Notes under the pieces: model-generated
The model's database searches: none
The model's input: only the letters and a program-made list of their open reading frames with translations
What the model was told of the DNA's origin: nothing
Translations under genes and position numbers: made by a program
Source: Rikenellaceae bacterium
GTDB taxonomy: Bacteria; Bacteroidota; Bacteroidia; Bacteroidales; UBA932
DNA length: 60,389 bases
Reading direction: 5' to 3'
Assembly: GCA_900769145.1 (NCBI GenBank)
Contig: CAAGFN010000021.1
Coordinates: forward strand, 1 to 60,389
Shown: one piece after another, positions 24,878 to 34,216 of the stretch
Layout: each line of letters begins with the position of its first letter
How positions within the stretch are numbered: the first letter of the stretch is position 1

Positions 24878-26224
24878 ATGACGGTGAGGGATCTATATCA
24901 TAACAAGTGGGCGAGACTCATTTTCTGGTCTCTGCTTTATTTGCTATGGGTGATCTGGTTGGGAAATTACTGGTGGCTCTTCGGCCTTGTAGTCATTTTC
25001 GACCACCACATCACACGCAAAGTGAAGTGGCTGTTCTGGAAAAAAGAATACAAGGAGGGTGAGAAGCGGAACGTTTGGCTGGACTGGCTTGATGCCATAA
25101 TCTTCGCTGTCGTTTTCGTCACATTCATCAATATTTTCTTCTTCCAGGCCTTCAAGATACCTTCCTCATCGATGGAAAGTTCGCTGCTTACCGGAGATCA
25201 TCTTTTCGTAAGCAAACTGGCTTTCGGCCCGAGGATTCCACAGACTCCTCTGACTATACCGTTCACTCACAATGTCTTCTTCGGAAAGGAGTCATATTCG
25301 ACTCTGATTCAGAATGACTACAGGAGGCTCAAGGGCTTCCGTCACGTGAGAAGAGGTGACTATGTCGTATTCGGTTTCCCTGACGGGGATTCAGTTCTCG
25401 TCAAGGCACCTTCCGAAGATTATTACACAGTATGCAGGCTTTACGGCAAGGATTACGCAGTAAGGAGCTACGGCCCTGTAATCGCCCGGCCTTCCGACAA
25501 GAAAGACCACTATGTCAAAAGATGCGTGGCAGTTGCCGGTGATACGTTGAAGATAGTCGACGGCAGGGTTTACATAGATTCCGAGCCCCAGACTGTATGG
25601 CCGGGAATCCAGACCACATACACTGTCATCACAAACGGGACGAGGATAAACCAGAAGTCCTTGGACAAATTCGGACTCAACATCTCTGAACTCTATTATG
25701 ACGAGTCGCTTCCGGGATATCCACAGATGCCTCTTACGGCTTCAATGCTTGAAAAGGTAAAGGCTTGCCCGAACGTAGTGACTGTAGAGGAACAGATTGA
25801 CGTATATCCGCCGGATTATCCGGATTCATACCTGATGCTCTTCCCGTTCAGGGAAAATTTCAGATGGACGCGTGACAATTACGGCCCGATATGGGTTCCG
25901 AAGGCTGGTGTGACAGTCAAGTTGGATGCCGGAAACCTTCCTCTCTATGAGAGAATCATAAGGGACTACGAGCATAACAGCCTCAATGTTGATGCAGAAG
26001 GAAGGATTTTCATCAACGGTGAAGAAGCGGACGAATACACCTTCAGGCAGGATTATTATTTTATGATGGGCGACAATCGGCACAATTCTCTCGATTCGAG
26101 ATATTGGGGATTCGTACCGGAGGACCACATAGTCGGCAGGCCAGCTGTAATATGGCTTTCTACCGATGGTTCAAGGAGTTTCCCTTCCAACATAAGATGG
26201 CGCAGATTCCTGAAATTTGTGTAG
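24878..26224 (+). CDS. lepB: Signal peptidase I
   Basis: 448-residue membrane serine protease that removes signal peptides on the periplasmic face. Two N-terminal membrane segments (about 13-43 and 68-90). Catalytic Ser lies in FKIPSSSMESSL (about residue 100), the catalytic Lys in HYVKRCVAVAGDTLKI, and the GDNRHNSLDSRYWGFV box near the C-terminus is present. A long insertion between the Lys and the GDNR box is usual in Bacteroidetes homologues. The start overlaps no neighbour and lies 8 bases after rplT. Confidence 0.95.
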   Translation: MTVRDLYHNKWARLIFWSLLYLLWVIWLGNYWWLFGLVVIFDHHITRKVKWLFWKKEYKEGEKRNVWLDWLDAIIFAVVFVTFINIFFFQAFKIPSSSMESSLLTGDHLFVSKLAFGPRIPQTPLTIPFTHNVFFGKESYSTLIQNDYRRLKGFRHVRRGDYVVFGFPDGDSVLVKAPSEDYYTVCRLYGKDYAVRSYGPVIARPSDKKDHYVKRCVAVAGDTLKIVDGRVYIDSEPQTVWPGIQTTYTVITNGTRINQKSLDKFGLNISELYYDESLPGYPQMPLTASMLEKVKACPNVVTVEEQIDVYPPDYPDSYLMLFPFRENFRWTRDNYGPIWVPKAGVTVKLDAGNLPLYERIIRDYEHNSLNVDAEGRIFINGEEADEYTFRQDYYFMMGDNRHNSLDSRYWGFVPEDHIVGRPAVIWLSTDGSRSFPSNIRWRRFLKFV

Positions 26225-26228
26225 ATTA

Positions 26229-26260
26229 TTTGGAATTGAGAAAATTAAATCCGATATTTG
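26229..26260 (+). promoter_or_regulatory. Predicted rpmB promoter
   Basis: TTTG 26229-26232, 20 nt, GATATTTG 26253-26260 (one mismatch to TAnnTTTG). Leader of about 35 nt to ATG 26302. Confidence 0.5.
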
Positions 26261-26301
26261 CAATTCGCACGAATAGTTGAAAATTAAAAAAGTACAATAA
26301 T

Positions 26302-26544
26302 ATGGCAAAGGTTTGTCAAATAACTGGAAGGAAGAGGATGATCGGCAACAACGTTGCCCACTCCAAACTCCGCACAAAGAGGAAATTCTCTTTGAACCTC
26401 AAGCACAAGAAGTTCTGGCTTGAGTCAGAACAGAGGTTCGTGACACTTAAGGTTACCTGCAAGGGTATCAGGCACATTGAGAAGAATGGCCTTGAGCAGA
26501 CCCTCAGGGATGCACAGAAGAAAGGATATATCAACCTTGTTTAA
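26302..26544 (+). CDS. rpmB: 50S ribosomal protein L28
   Basis: 80 residues. MAKVCQITGRKRMIGNNVAH and KRKFSLNLKHKKFWLESEQR are diagnostic. Note that the Cys at residue 5 is kept but the zinc-binding set is not complete, as in other Bacteroidetes. Followed after 12 bases by rpmG. Confidence 0.96.
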   Translation: MAKVCQITGRKRMIGNNVAHSKLRTKRKFSLNLKHKKFWLESEQRFVTLKVTCKGIRHIEKNGLEQTLRDAQKKGYINLV

Positions 26545-26556
26545 TCTGAAGTAATT

Positions 26557-26745
26557 ATGGCAAAGAAGGCTAAAGGAAACAGGGTGCAGGTCATCCTGGA
26601 GTGCACCGAGCAGAAGGAGAGCGGTGTACCGGGAATGTCAAGGTACATTACCACCAAGAACAAGAAGAATACGACAGAGCGTCTTGAGCGCAGGAAATAC
26701 AATCCTTACCTCCACAAGGTGACTCTTCATCGTGAGATTAAATAA
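26557..26745 (+). CDS. rpmG: 50S ribosomal protein L33
   Basis: 62 residues: MAKKAKGNRVQVILECTEQK, then GMSRYITTKNKKNTTERLE and KYNPYLHKVTLHREIK. Only one Cys (ECTEQ) is present, so this is the zinc-free type. Part of the rpmB-rpmG-DUF4295 group. Confidence 0.95.
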   Translation: MAKKAKGNRVQVILECTEQKESGVPGMSRYITTKNKKNTTERLERRKYNPYLHKVTLHREIK

Positions 26746-26763
26746 TTTTAGGAGAGTAGCACT

Positions 26764-26922
26764 ATGGCAAAGAAAGCAGTCGCAACCTTCGCAGCCAAGG
26801 CTGGCGCAAGAAGCATCGTAAAGTGCATCCGTATGGACAAGTCACCGAAGACCGGCGCTTACGTTTTCGTTGAGCAGTTCGTAGATGCAGGAAAAGAAAA
26901 AGATTTCTTCGAGAAGAAGTAA
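26764..26922 (+). CDS. DUF4295 small basic protein, likely Bacteroidetes-specific ribosomal protein
   Basis: 52 residues starting MAKKAVATFAAKAGARSIVK and ending DAGKEKDFFEKK. DUF4295 proteins always follow rpmB and rpmG in Bacteroidota. I recall that the Flavobacterium johnsoniae ribosome structure described a phylum-specific protein (bL38) that I believe belongs to this family; that link should be checked. An AGGAG lies 9 bases before the ATG. A strong terminator follows at 26950. Confidence 0.85.
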   Translation: MAKKAVATFAAKAGARSIVKCIRMDKSPKTGAYVFVEQFVDAGKEKDFFEKK

Positions 26923-26949
26923 TCATTCCGAAAGGAACAGAAATATTTT

Positions 26950-26985
26950 GAGAGTGGATGGCAAATCGCCGTCCACTCTCTTTTT
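26950..26985 (+). terminator. Rho-independent terminator after the rpmB-rpmG-DUF4295 group
   Basis: Stem GAGAGTGGA (26950-26958) with TCCACTCTC (26972-26980), extended inward by GGC/GCC, loop AAATC, then TTTTT. Strong and well placed. Confidence 0.85.
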
Positions 26986-27014
26986 ATTGATTTATGGGAT
27001 GAGAGTGTCTGCCA

Positions 27015-27046
27015 TTTGGACATTACGCCGACTTTCACTATATTTG
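27015..27046 (+). promoter_or_regulatory. Predicted ftsY promoter
   Basis: TTTG 27015-27018, 20 nt, TATATTTG 27039-27046: full consensus. Leader of about 17 nt before ATG 27068. Confidence 0.7.
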
Positions 27047-27067
27047 CTTGATTAATCTGACGGGATT

Positions 27068-28009
27068 ATGGGAATTTTCGACAAAGGCGTGAAGAAGACC
27101 AATGAAGGCTTCTTCAAGAGACTCTCGAGGGCTGTTATCGGCAAGTCGAGGGTCGATGACGATGTGCTTGATGCTATAGAGGAGGCTCTCGTATCTTCCG
27201 ATATGGGTGTCGAGACCACATTGAAAATCATCGACAGTCTCGAGGAAAGGGTAGAGCGGGACAAGTTCATGTCAATGCAGGAACTTGTAGAGATGCTGCG
27301 GGATGAAATCTCGAAGCTCCTGGATGTGGACGGAAACGATTCTTCTTATGAGGGTGGTCTTCCGTTTGATTTCTCCAAAAAGCCTTTCGTCATTCTCGTC
27401 GTCGGGGTCAACGGGGTAGGCAAGACCACCACCATCGGCAAGCTCGCCGCAAGGCTCAAGGCAGAGGGGAAGAATGTGATTCTCGGTGCCGCCGATACTT
27501 TCAGGGCCGCAGCCGTGGAGCAGCTCCAGATATGGGCTGACAGGGCCGGAGTCGGCATTGTACGTCAGGAAATGGGCTCCGACCCCGCTTCTGTGGCATA
27601 CGACACAGTGAAGTCGGCTGTTGCCAAGAACGCAGACGTGGTCATCATTGACACAGCAGGCAGGCTTCACAACAGGATTAATCTTATGAACGAGCTTACC
27701 AAAATCCGGAACGTTATCAGGAAGGTGATTCCGGATGCGCCTCACGAGGTGATGCTGGTGCTTGACGGTTCCACAGGCCAGAATGCCTTCCATCAGGCCC
27801 AGGAATTCTCCAAGGCTACTGATGTCACTTCCCTTGCGGTCACCAAGCTGGACGGCTCGGCCAAGGGCGGGGTGGTAATCGGAATCGTGGACCAGATGAA
27901 AATTCCTATCAAGTTCATCGGAATCGGGGAAGGTGTGGATGACCTCAAGGTCTTCGACAAGAAGGAGTTTGCAGCCTCTCTTTTCAATCCGGAGGACATT
28001 GTGGGTTAA
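27068..28009 (+). CDS. ftsY: Signal recognition particle receptor FtsY
   Basis: 313-residue SRP GTPase. The N domain occupies about 1-95; the G domain has VVGVNGVGKTTTIGKLA (P-loop), DTFRAAAVEQL, VIIDTAGRLHN, TKLDGSAKGG and IGIGEGVDDLKVFD. The long acidic A domain of E. coli is absent, as is usual in Bacteroidetes. It docks SRP-ribosome complexes at the membrane. pheT follows after 27 bases. Confidence 0.97.
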   Translation: MGIFDKGVKKTNEGFFKRLSRAVIGKSRVDDDVLDAIEEALVSSDMGVETTLKIIDSLEERVERDKFMSMQELVEMLRDEISKLLDVDGNDSSYEGGLPFDFSKKPFVILVVGVNGVGKTTTIGKLAARLKAEGKNVILGAADTFRAAAVEQLQIWADRAGVGIVRQEMGSDPASVAYDTVKSAVAKNADVVIIDTAGRLHNRINLMNELTKIRNVIRKVIPDAPHEVMLVLDGSTGQNAFHQAQEFSKATDVTSLAVTKLDGSAKGGVVIGIVDQMKIPIKFIGIGEGVDDLKVFDKKEFAASLFNPEDIVG

Positions 28010-28036
28010 TATTCGAAAATAAAAAATTGAACATAT

Positions 28037-30469
28037 ATGAAACTTTCTTACAGTTGGTTGAAGGAATATCTCGAGTGCGGTCTTACGCCGCAGGAGATTG
28101 CCGATGCGATGACTTCCATCGGCATTGAGGTCGATTCGGTTTCCGAAGATGAAAAATTGTGCCCGGAAGTAGTTGTGGCAGAGGTGAAGGAATGCGGAAT
28201 GCATCCGGATTCTGACCATCTTCATATCACCAAGGTGGATGACGGTACAGGTGAGCTGATAACTGTCGTATGTGGTGCTCCGAATGTGGCTGCCGGCCAG
28301 AAAGTGCTTTTCGCCCGTATCGGAGCCGTTCTGCCAGGTGATTTCAAAATCAAGAAATCCAAGATTCGCGGTGTCGAGTCCTTCGGAATGATTTGCGCCG
28401 AGGATGAACTTGGCATCGGTTCCGACCATTCCGGCATCAAGGTTCTTCCGGCTGATGCTCCAGTTGGTGTCCCTGCAAGGGATTACCTCGGTATCAAGCC
28501 AGAGGCTGTTATCGAGTATGAAATCACTGCCAACAGGGTAGATGCCGCTTCCCATATCGGCGTCGCAAGGGATCTCTATGCTTATCTCAAGCTCAATGGA
28601 GTACCTTGCTCGTTCTCTTATCCTGATGTCTCCGCTTTTGCAGAAGGCGAGGGCGAGGCTATCCCGGTGGAAGTCCAGGACGTTGACGGAGCCCCTGAGT
28701 ATGACGGAATTACCATCAGGGATGTAAAAGTCGGTCCGTCTCCGGAATGGCTCCAGGAGAAGTTGCTTGCCATAGGTCTCCACCCGATCAACAATGTAGT
28801 TGACATTTCCAATTTCGTGCTTTTCGAGCTTGGCCAGCCTCTCCATACCTTCGATGCCGACAAGATAGCCGGCGGAAAGGTGATCGTGCGCCGGGCCGGT
28901 GAAGGCGAGAAGATTGTGACTCTTGACGGTGTTGAAAGAAATCTTCACGCCAATGATATGGTCATTGCCAATGCTGAGGGCCCAATGTGTATCGCCGGTG
29001 TATTTGGCGGCATTGACTCTGGCGTTACTGAGTCCACTGTCAATGTCTTCCTCGAGAGCGCATATTTCGACCCGGGTTCAATCCGCAAGACTTCCAAGAC
29101 CCACGGTCTCCAGACCGATGCCTCATTCCGTTACGAGAGGGGTGCCGATCCGGGCATCATTCCGCTCGCTGCGAGACGTGCAGCCCTTCTTATCCAGGAG
29201 CTTGCAGGGGGCCATATCGTTGGAAAGGTTCAGGTGAACTATCCCCAGCCTATTGAGAAGAAGGTCATTGACCTTGATTATGACAGGATTGAGAACTTCA
29301 TCGGGAAGAAGATAGGCCACGATGTCATTGAGAACATATTGACCTGGCTCTCATACGATTTCATCGAGAAGCGCGAGGGCGGTGCAAGGGTGGCCGCTCC
29401 TTCCTACATGATTGACGTTTACCGTGAGTGCGACGTGGTCGAGGAGATTCTCCGTATCTACAGCTACAACAACATTGAGCTTCCTCATCACATGAAGATG
29501 TCCGTAGGCACGACACCTGTTCCGGACCCTGAGACAGTCCGCAACTATATCTCCAACTTCCTGGCTGCCAACGGCTTCAATGAGACGATGAACAACTCGC
29601 TCACCAAGAGCGCGTACTATACCGGACTGACGACATTCCCTGAGGAGAGATGCGTGAGGATTGTCAATCCTCTCAGCGCCGACCTCAATGTTATGCGCCA
29701 GACTCTCATTCTCAATGGCCTCGAAGTTGTCGCCTACAATGTGAACAGGCAGATCAGTACCCTCAAGACATTCGAGTATGGCTCTGTATATCAGAGACTT
29801 CCGGAGACTGACGGCAAGACGTTGGCTTCATACGAGGAGCATCAGTGCTTTACTCTTATGATGTCCGGTTCACCGGCAAGGTCCTGGAGGGAGGCTCCGC
29901 GCAAGGGAAGTTTCTATGAACTCAAGGGCTATCTGGAACTCCTGCTCAAGAGGTATGCAGTGGATATCTATTCTCTTGAGACAGAGGCCGCTCCTTCCGA
30001 CATTTTCGCCGAGGGAATATCCTACAGGCTGCCTGGTACTCATGAGCCGCTTGCAGTCATCGGCACGGTTTCTCCTGCATTGGCCCGCAAATTCGATGTG
30101 CGCCAGCCTGTTTTCGCCGCTGAAATCTGCTGGCAGACCCTGCTCAAACTTGTTTCCAGGGTCAAGGTGAAGTTCCAGGAGATGCCTAAGTTCCCTGAAG
30201 TAAGAAGGGATCTCGCTGTCCTCATTGATGAGAATGTGGCCTATGCGGATCTCTGCAGGGCTGCGCAGAAGTCTGTCAAGAAGATTCTGAAGCAGGTTTC
30301 TCTCTTCGATGTTTACCGCGGGGACAAGATTCCTGAGGGCAAGAAGCAGTATGCCATCAATTTCGTTCTCCAGGACCCTGAGAAGACATTGACTGACCAG
30401 GAGGTGGAGAAGGCTATGTCCAGGCTTCTGGCTACGTTCCAGAACCAGTTCGGCGCTGTCTTGAGATAA
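28037..30469 (+). CDS. pheT: Phenylalanyl-tRNA synthetase beta subunit
   Basis: 810 residues. N-terminal tRNA-binding OB domain at about 40-150 (HPDSDHLHITKVDDGTGE), B3/B4 editing domain at about 210-385 (NNVVDISNFVLFELGQPLHT; GVFGGIDSGVTEST), B5 domain at about 405-475, and the C-terminal anticodon-binding (FDX-ACB) domain from about 715 (FPEVRRDLAVLIDENV). Works as an alpha2-beta2 enzyme; pheS is not in this window. Confidence 0.97.
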   Translation: MKLSYSWLKEYLECGLTPQEIADAMTSIGIEVDSVSEDEKLCPEVVVAEVKECGMHPDSDHLHITKVDDGTGELITVVCGAPNVAAGQKVLFARIGAVLPGDFKIKKSKIRGVESFGMICAEDELGIGSDHSGIKVLPADAPVGVPARDYLGIKPEAVIEYEITANRVDAASHIGVARDLYAYLKLNGVPCSFSYPDVSAFAEGEGEAIPVEVQDVDGAPEYDGITIRDVKVGPSPEWLQEKLLAIGLHPINNVVDISNFVLFELGQPLHTFDADKIAGGKVIVRRAGEGEKIVTLDGVERNLHANDMVIANAEGPMCIAGVFGGIDSGVTESTVNVFLESAYFDPGSIRKTSKTHGLQTDASFRYERGADPGIIPLAARRAALLIQELAGGHIVGKVQVNYPQPIEKKVIDLDYDRIENFIGKKIGHDVIENILTWLSYDFIEKREGGARVAAPSYMIDVYRECDVVEEILRIYSYNNIELPHHMKMSVGTTPVPDPETVRNYISNFLAANGFNETMNNSLTKSAYYTGLTTFPEERCVRIVNPLSADLNVMRQTLILNGLEVVAYNVNRQISTLKTFEYGSVYQRLPETDGKTLASYEEHQCFTLMMSGSPARSWREAPRKGSFYELKGYLELLLKRYAVDIYSLETEAAPSDIFAEGISYRLPGTHEPLAVIGTVSPALARKFDVRQPVFAAEICWQTLLKLVSRVKVKFQEMPKFPEVRRDLAVLIDENVAYADLCRAAQKSVKKILKQVSLFDVYRGDKIPEGKKQYAINFVLQDPEKTLTDQEVEKAMSRLLATFQNQFGAVLR

Positions 30470-30479
30470 TTGCTGCCTG

Positions 30480-31202
30480 ATGAGGAAATTCCTGGTCATA
30501 TCGGTTCTGCTTTCGCTTGCCATCCTGTCTTGCAACAGGGGAGGCAAGGTCATTCCCAAGGATGATTTTGCGAAAATCTACGCAAGAATGCTGCTGGTAG
30601 ACCAATGGGTTCGCGAGAATGCTCCGAGGCAGGCTGATACATGCCTGGTATATGCTCCGGTCCTGGCAGAGTTCGGATATGACAGGGATGACTATATCGC
30701 CAGTGTCAATTACTATATGGAGAATCCCGAGTCTTTCGGGAAGATTTTCACCAATGTGGAGGATATTCTCCAGAAAAGGATTGATGAACTGACCTGCGTG
30801 GAGAGACGCAGGGCTTATCTGGATAGCCTTAAGGCTGTGATAGAGGCCAAGGATTTCCGTCGTGTGGAAATCAGGCTTGACCGCTGCAGGGACTCTGTCA
30901 GAGTCGATTCGGTCAATGTGGTGATGGATTCCACTGGCGTTTATGTTTGGGAGAGGGTGCCTCTGGACACTGTCTATTATGGCCCTGTATGGTATGCCGC
31001 ACCTAAGGATACCGTTTCTGCGGATAGTCTTGCCGTGGCTGCTGACAGCCTTCCAGCGGTGCATAGTGACGGTGACTTGGTCATTGGCGGAATCAAGCCG
31101 CGCCGTCCCCAGAAGGCGGATATGGACAAGGTTGTCATAAAGCAACTCCCGATGGATTCAACGAAACGGAGGCTGCCGCTCAGGACAGGGAGAATGAATT
31201 AG
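30480..31202 (+). CDS. DUF4296 lipoprotein
   Basis: 240 residues. Lipobox AILSC puts the lipidated Cys at about residue 18. The DUF4296 domain follows (VIPKDDFAKIYARMLLVDQWV ... FGYDRDDYIASVNYYMENPE). The rest is a charged, low-complexity tail with two DSTG/ADSL-rich stretches. Family function unknown. It begins 10 bases after pheT and is followed after 7 bases by the amidohydrolase gene, a common Bacteroidetes arrangement. Confidence 0.75.
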   Translation: MRKFLVISVLLSLAILSCNRGGKVIPKDDFAKIYARMLLVDQWVRENAPRQADTCLVYAPVLAEFGYDRDDYIASVNYYMENPESFGKIFTNVEDILQKRIDELTCVERRRAYLDSLKAVIEAKDFRRVEIRLDRCRDSVRVDSVNVVMDSTGVYVWERVPLDTVYYGPVWYAAPKDTVSADSLAVAADSLPAVHSDGDLVIGGIKPRRPQKADMDKVVIKQLPMDSTKRRLPLRTGRMN

Positions 31203-31209
31203 GTATAGT

Positions 31210-32397
31210 ATGAGACGTATTTACGCTGACTACATATTCACAGGGCTTTCGCCCGAGCCGCTTCGTGACGGCTATGTGGAACTGGAAGATGACGGTACCG
31301 TGATTTCGACCGGCATCGCCGGCACTTTGCCTGAGGATGCCGAGAAGTTTTCAGGGGCTTTGATTCCGGGAATGGTGAATGCGCATTGCCACATCGAGCT
31401 TTCTTCAATGTGGCACAAGTTCCGCAAGGGAACGGGAATGGCCGGCTTCATTGACCAGATCAATGAACTCCGTGATACTGTGGGCGTCCAGGAGAAGAAG
31501 AGGCAGATTTCCGAGTGGATGGACATACTCTGGAGAAGGGGTGTGAGTGCTATGGGGGATATAAGCAATTGCGATGATTCCTTCGAGTGCAAATCCAAGT
31601 CTCCTGTTTATACGAGGACTTTCCTTGAGGTTTTCGGTACTGAGCCCGAGGATTGCGGAGCTGTGATGGATTCAGTATTGGCGCTGAAGAAAGTGGCTGA
31701 TTCATACGGCATTGACGCTGCGCCTACACCGCATTCATGCTATACGACAAGTCCTGCATTGCTGACTGCCGTGTCGGATGAGGGATTGAAGTCAGGCTTC
31801 CTTTCATATCATAGCGAGGAGACTCAGGAAGAGGAGGATATGCTGATTTCCGGGACTGGCGCAATGTATGAGAACCGTAGAAGGGCAGGGATGAGCGTGC
31901 CGCCTGTGACGGGTAAATCCTCATTGCTCTATTTTATTGACAGATTGAAGGATACGGGAAGGACATCATTCCCGGAACATATATTGCTGGTGCATGAGGT
32001 GTGTATGAATGAGGAGGGGATTGAGGCCGTAAAAGCCGTGATGGAGCATCCATACGTGGCCCTTTGCCCTTGCTCCAATATATTCATCCACAATACTTTG
32101 CCTGATGTGGGCCTGATGTGGCGCTCTGGTTTGAAACTTACCGTCGGGACCGATTCTCTATCGAGCAATGATGACCTGGACATGATTCGGGAGTTGTTCT
32201 GTCTTCAGGAGAATTTTCCGGAGATACCTGTAGGTGAAATCATAAAGTGGGCTACTTCCAATGGAGCAGAATTCCTTGGCAAGGCTGATTCTCTCGGCAG
32301 TTTCGCTCCCGGGATGATGCCCGGAGTGGTGGGGATTGACCATATTTCACCGGATGGCAGGTTGACATCAGCCAGCCGTTCAATAAGATTAGTGTGA
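31210..32397 (+). CDS. Amidohydrolase-superfamily deaminase (ATZ/TRZ or aminofutalosine deaminase-like)
   Basis: 395 residues. Metal ligands visible: HCH in GMVNAHCHIELS, His in YHSEET, His in LLVHEV, and Asp in VGTDSLSSNDDLDM, the pattern of cytosine-deaminase-like amidohydrolases (PF01979). Likely deaminates or dechlorinates a nucleobase-like substrate in the cytoplasm; exact substrate unclear. Stop TGA overlaps the alternative GTG of the next gene. Confidence 0.8.
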   Translation: MRRIYADYIFTGLSPEPLRDGYVELEDDGTVISTGIAGTLPEDAEKFSGALIPGMVNAHCHIELSSMWHKFRKGTGMAGFIDQINELRDTVGVQEKKRQISEWMDILWRRGVSAMGDISNCDDSFECKSKSPVYTRTFLEVFGTEPEDCGAVMDSVLALKKVADSYGIDAAPTPHSCYTTSPALLTAVSDEGLKSGFLSYHSEETQEEEDMLISGTGAMYENRRRAGMSVPPVTGKSSLLYFIDRLKDTGRTSFPEHILLVHEVCMNEEGIEAVKAVMEHPYVALCPCSNIFIHNTLPDVGLMWRSGLKLTVGTDSLSSNDDLDMIRELFCLQENFPEIPVGEIIKWATSNGAEFLGKADSLGSFAPGMMPGVVGIDHISPDGRLTSASRSIRLV

Positions 32398-32399
32398 TT

Positions 32400-33155
32400 A
32401 TGCTGAGGGAAAAATTAGTTTTCGGCCCTATTTTCAGTCGCCGCCTGGGTTCTTCTCTCGGGATTAATCTGCTTCCCGAGAATGGCAAGATTTGCAATTT
32501 CGACTGCATTTACTGTGAATGCGGCTGGAACAGGGATGGTCGTGATGATACCAGACTCCCTCTGCCTGGAGAACTTGAGGATGCGCTAAGGTCGAAGCTT
32601 GGGGAATGCAGGGACAAAGGAGTCCGCATTGACTCGATTACTTTCTCGGGAGATGGCGAACCTACGCTGAATCCTCATTTCCCTGAGATGATTGACATTA
32701 CGCTGCGCCTCAGGGACGAGTTCTTCCCGCAGTCGGTGGTTTCTGTCCTTTCCAATGCGACAATGATTAGCAGTCCTGGGGTACGGGCCGCATTGATGCG
32801 GGTGGACAATCCGATATTGAAGCTTGACGGAGGTATTGACCGGATAGTTTCATTGGTGAACCAGCCTTCCGGGAAGTACAGCGTGGCAGGGACGGTAGAG
32901 GCTCTGAAGGAGTTCAAAGGGGAGTTTGTACTTCAGACAATGTTCCTGAAGGGGCCGGATTTCAGTTCCCTTGAGGAGGAAAATGTGGCGGCATGGAGGA
33001 AGATTGCATTGGAACTGCGCCCGAGGGAAATAATGGTATATACCATTGACAGACAGGCACCTGCGGAGGGACTCCGGAAATGTACCGTGGAGGAGATGGA
33101 GGCTGTCACCAGACCTCTTGCAGAGGCCGGAATCAAAATACAAATCAAGGGGTGA
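32400..33155 (+). CDS. Radical SAM protein, wyosine-like (COG0731) family
   Basis: About 251 residues. The radical SAM cluster motif reads CNFDCIYCECG (CxxxCxxC), followed by GDGEPTLNPHFPEM and LSNATMISSP. This group is annotated as wyosine-type or generic radical SAM proteins in bacteria; the bacterial role is not known. Start at ATG 32400; GTG 32394 is an overlapping alternative. Confidence 0.8.
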   Translation: MLREKLVFGPIFSRRLGSSLGINLLPENGKICNFDCIYCECGWNRDGRDDTRLPLPGELEDALRSKLGECRDKGVRIDSITFSGDGEPTLNPHFPEMIDITLRLRDEFFPQSVVSVLSNATMISSPGVRAALMRVDNPILKLDGGIDRIVSLVNQPSGKYSVAGTVEALKEFKGEFVLQTMFLKGPDFSSLEEENVAAWRKIALELRPREIMVYTIDRQAPAEGLRKCTVEEMEAVTRPLAEAGIKIQIKG

Positions 33156-33176
33156 AATCTTTGGATATCAGATATT

Positions 33177-34070
33177 ATGGGTAATTTATATACAAAGTAC
33201 GGATATTCTCCTGATAAGGAGGCTATCGACAGGAGTCTTGACCTGATTGCTTCCAATCTGGAAGGAATAAAGTCCGATGATGTCCTGCGTGAATGTTTTG
33301 GTCTTATGGACCTGACATCTTTGAGCACTACTGACACTGTTGCTTCAATAACCAAGCTTGTTGAGAAGGTGAATACTTACCGGGATGTGTATCCCGGCTA
33401 TCCGCTTCCGGCTTCGGTCTGTGTTTATCCCAATCTGGCTCATGTGGTTAGGGAGAACCGCAAGGATGATGCTCTTCACGTGACGGCAGTTTCCGGCTGT
33501 TTCCCGACTTCGCAGACTTTTGCGGAGATTAAGGCGGCTGAGTGTGCCAAGGTCGTAGAGGCTGGCGCTGATGAGGTGGATATTGTCCTGGCCCTGAACA
33601 AGTTCCTCGCAGGGGACTACAAGGCTGCCGCTGACGAGATTGCTCTTTGCCGCAAGGCGGTGGATGAGGCTGGTGCGAAGGTCGGCCGGAAGATTGTGCT
33701 TAAGGTTATTATTGAGAGTGGCCTCCTTTCCAGCCCTGAGGTGATAGCCGATGCTTCGTTCTTGTCAATGGAGGCCGGTGCTGATTTCATAAAGACGTCC
33801 ACCGGCAAGGTCAGTGTCAATGCGACTCCGATGGCTGCATTCGTAATGTGCGAATGTATCAAGGCTTATTACAAGGAGACTGGCAGGAAGGTAGGTTTCA
33901 AGGCCGCAGGCGGCATTTCGTCCGTGATGGATGCTCTCTGCTATTATTCAATCGGCTGCACTGTCCTGGGCAAGGAATGGGTGAAACCGGAGACTTTCCG
34001 TTTCGGAGTGAGCCGTCTTGCCAACAGTCTTCTTTCAGAAGTGGAGCAGAAGACGGTGACCTTCTTCTGA
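33177..34070 (+). CDS. deoC: Deoxyribose-phosphate aldolase
   Basis: 297-residue class I aldolase that splits 2-deoxyribose-5-phosphate into acetaldehyde and glyceraldehyde-3-phosphate. The Schiff-base Lys is in DFIKTSTGK; the second active-site Lys is in GFKAAGGIS; VCVYPNLAHVV and VDIVLALNKFLAGDY are conserved. It ends the pheT-to-deoC run and is followed by a bidirectional terminator. Confidence 0.95.
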   Translation: MGNLYTKYGYSPDKEAIDRSLDLIASNLEGIKSDDVLRECFGLMDLTSLSTTDTVASITKLVEKVNTYRDVYPGYPLPASVCVYPNLAHVVRENRKDDALHVTAVSGCFPTSQTFAEIKAAECAKVVEAGADEVDIVLALNKFLAGDYKAAADEIALCRKAVDEAGAKVGRKIVLKVIIESGLLSSPEVIADASFLSMEAGADFIKTSTGKVSVNATPMAAFVMCECIKAYYKETGRKVGFKAAGGISSVMDALCYYSIGCTVLGKEWVKPETFRFGVSRLANSLLSEVEQKTVTFF

Positions 34071-34169
34071 TTTAGGGTGACGAAAAGCCGGGATTCCTGC
34101 ACCCAATACCAAATATTCTTGTGGATACGCATGCCCGTTCAGATGACGGGACTGATATGGATAATATAC

Positions 34170-34205
34170 AATTAAATCAGGCTGCCCCGGCAGCCTGATT
34201 TAATT
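34170..34205. terminator. Bidirectional terminator between deoC and the DUF3127 gene
   Basis: Near-perfect inverted repeat: AATTAAATCAGGCTGCC at 34170-34186 and its complement at 34189-34205. A/T-rich flanks give U-tracts in both directions, serving the convergent genes. Confidence 0.8.
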
Positions 34206-34216
34206 TAATAAATGCA

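Noticed and set aside
27272..28948. 558-codon open frame on the minus strand across ftsY and the start of pheT
   Set aside because: It is the mirror of two highly conserved genes, crosses their intergenic gap and has no promoter, signal or family motif; codon bias of the sense genes explains its openness.
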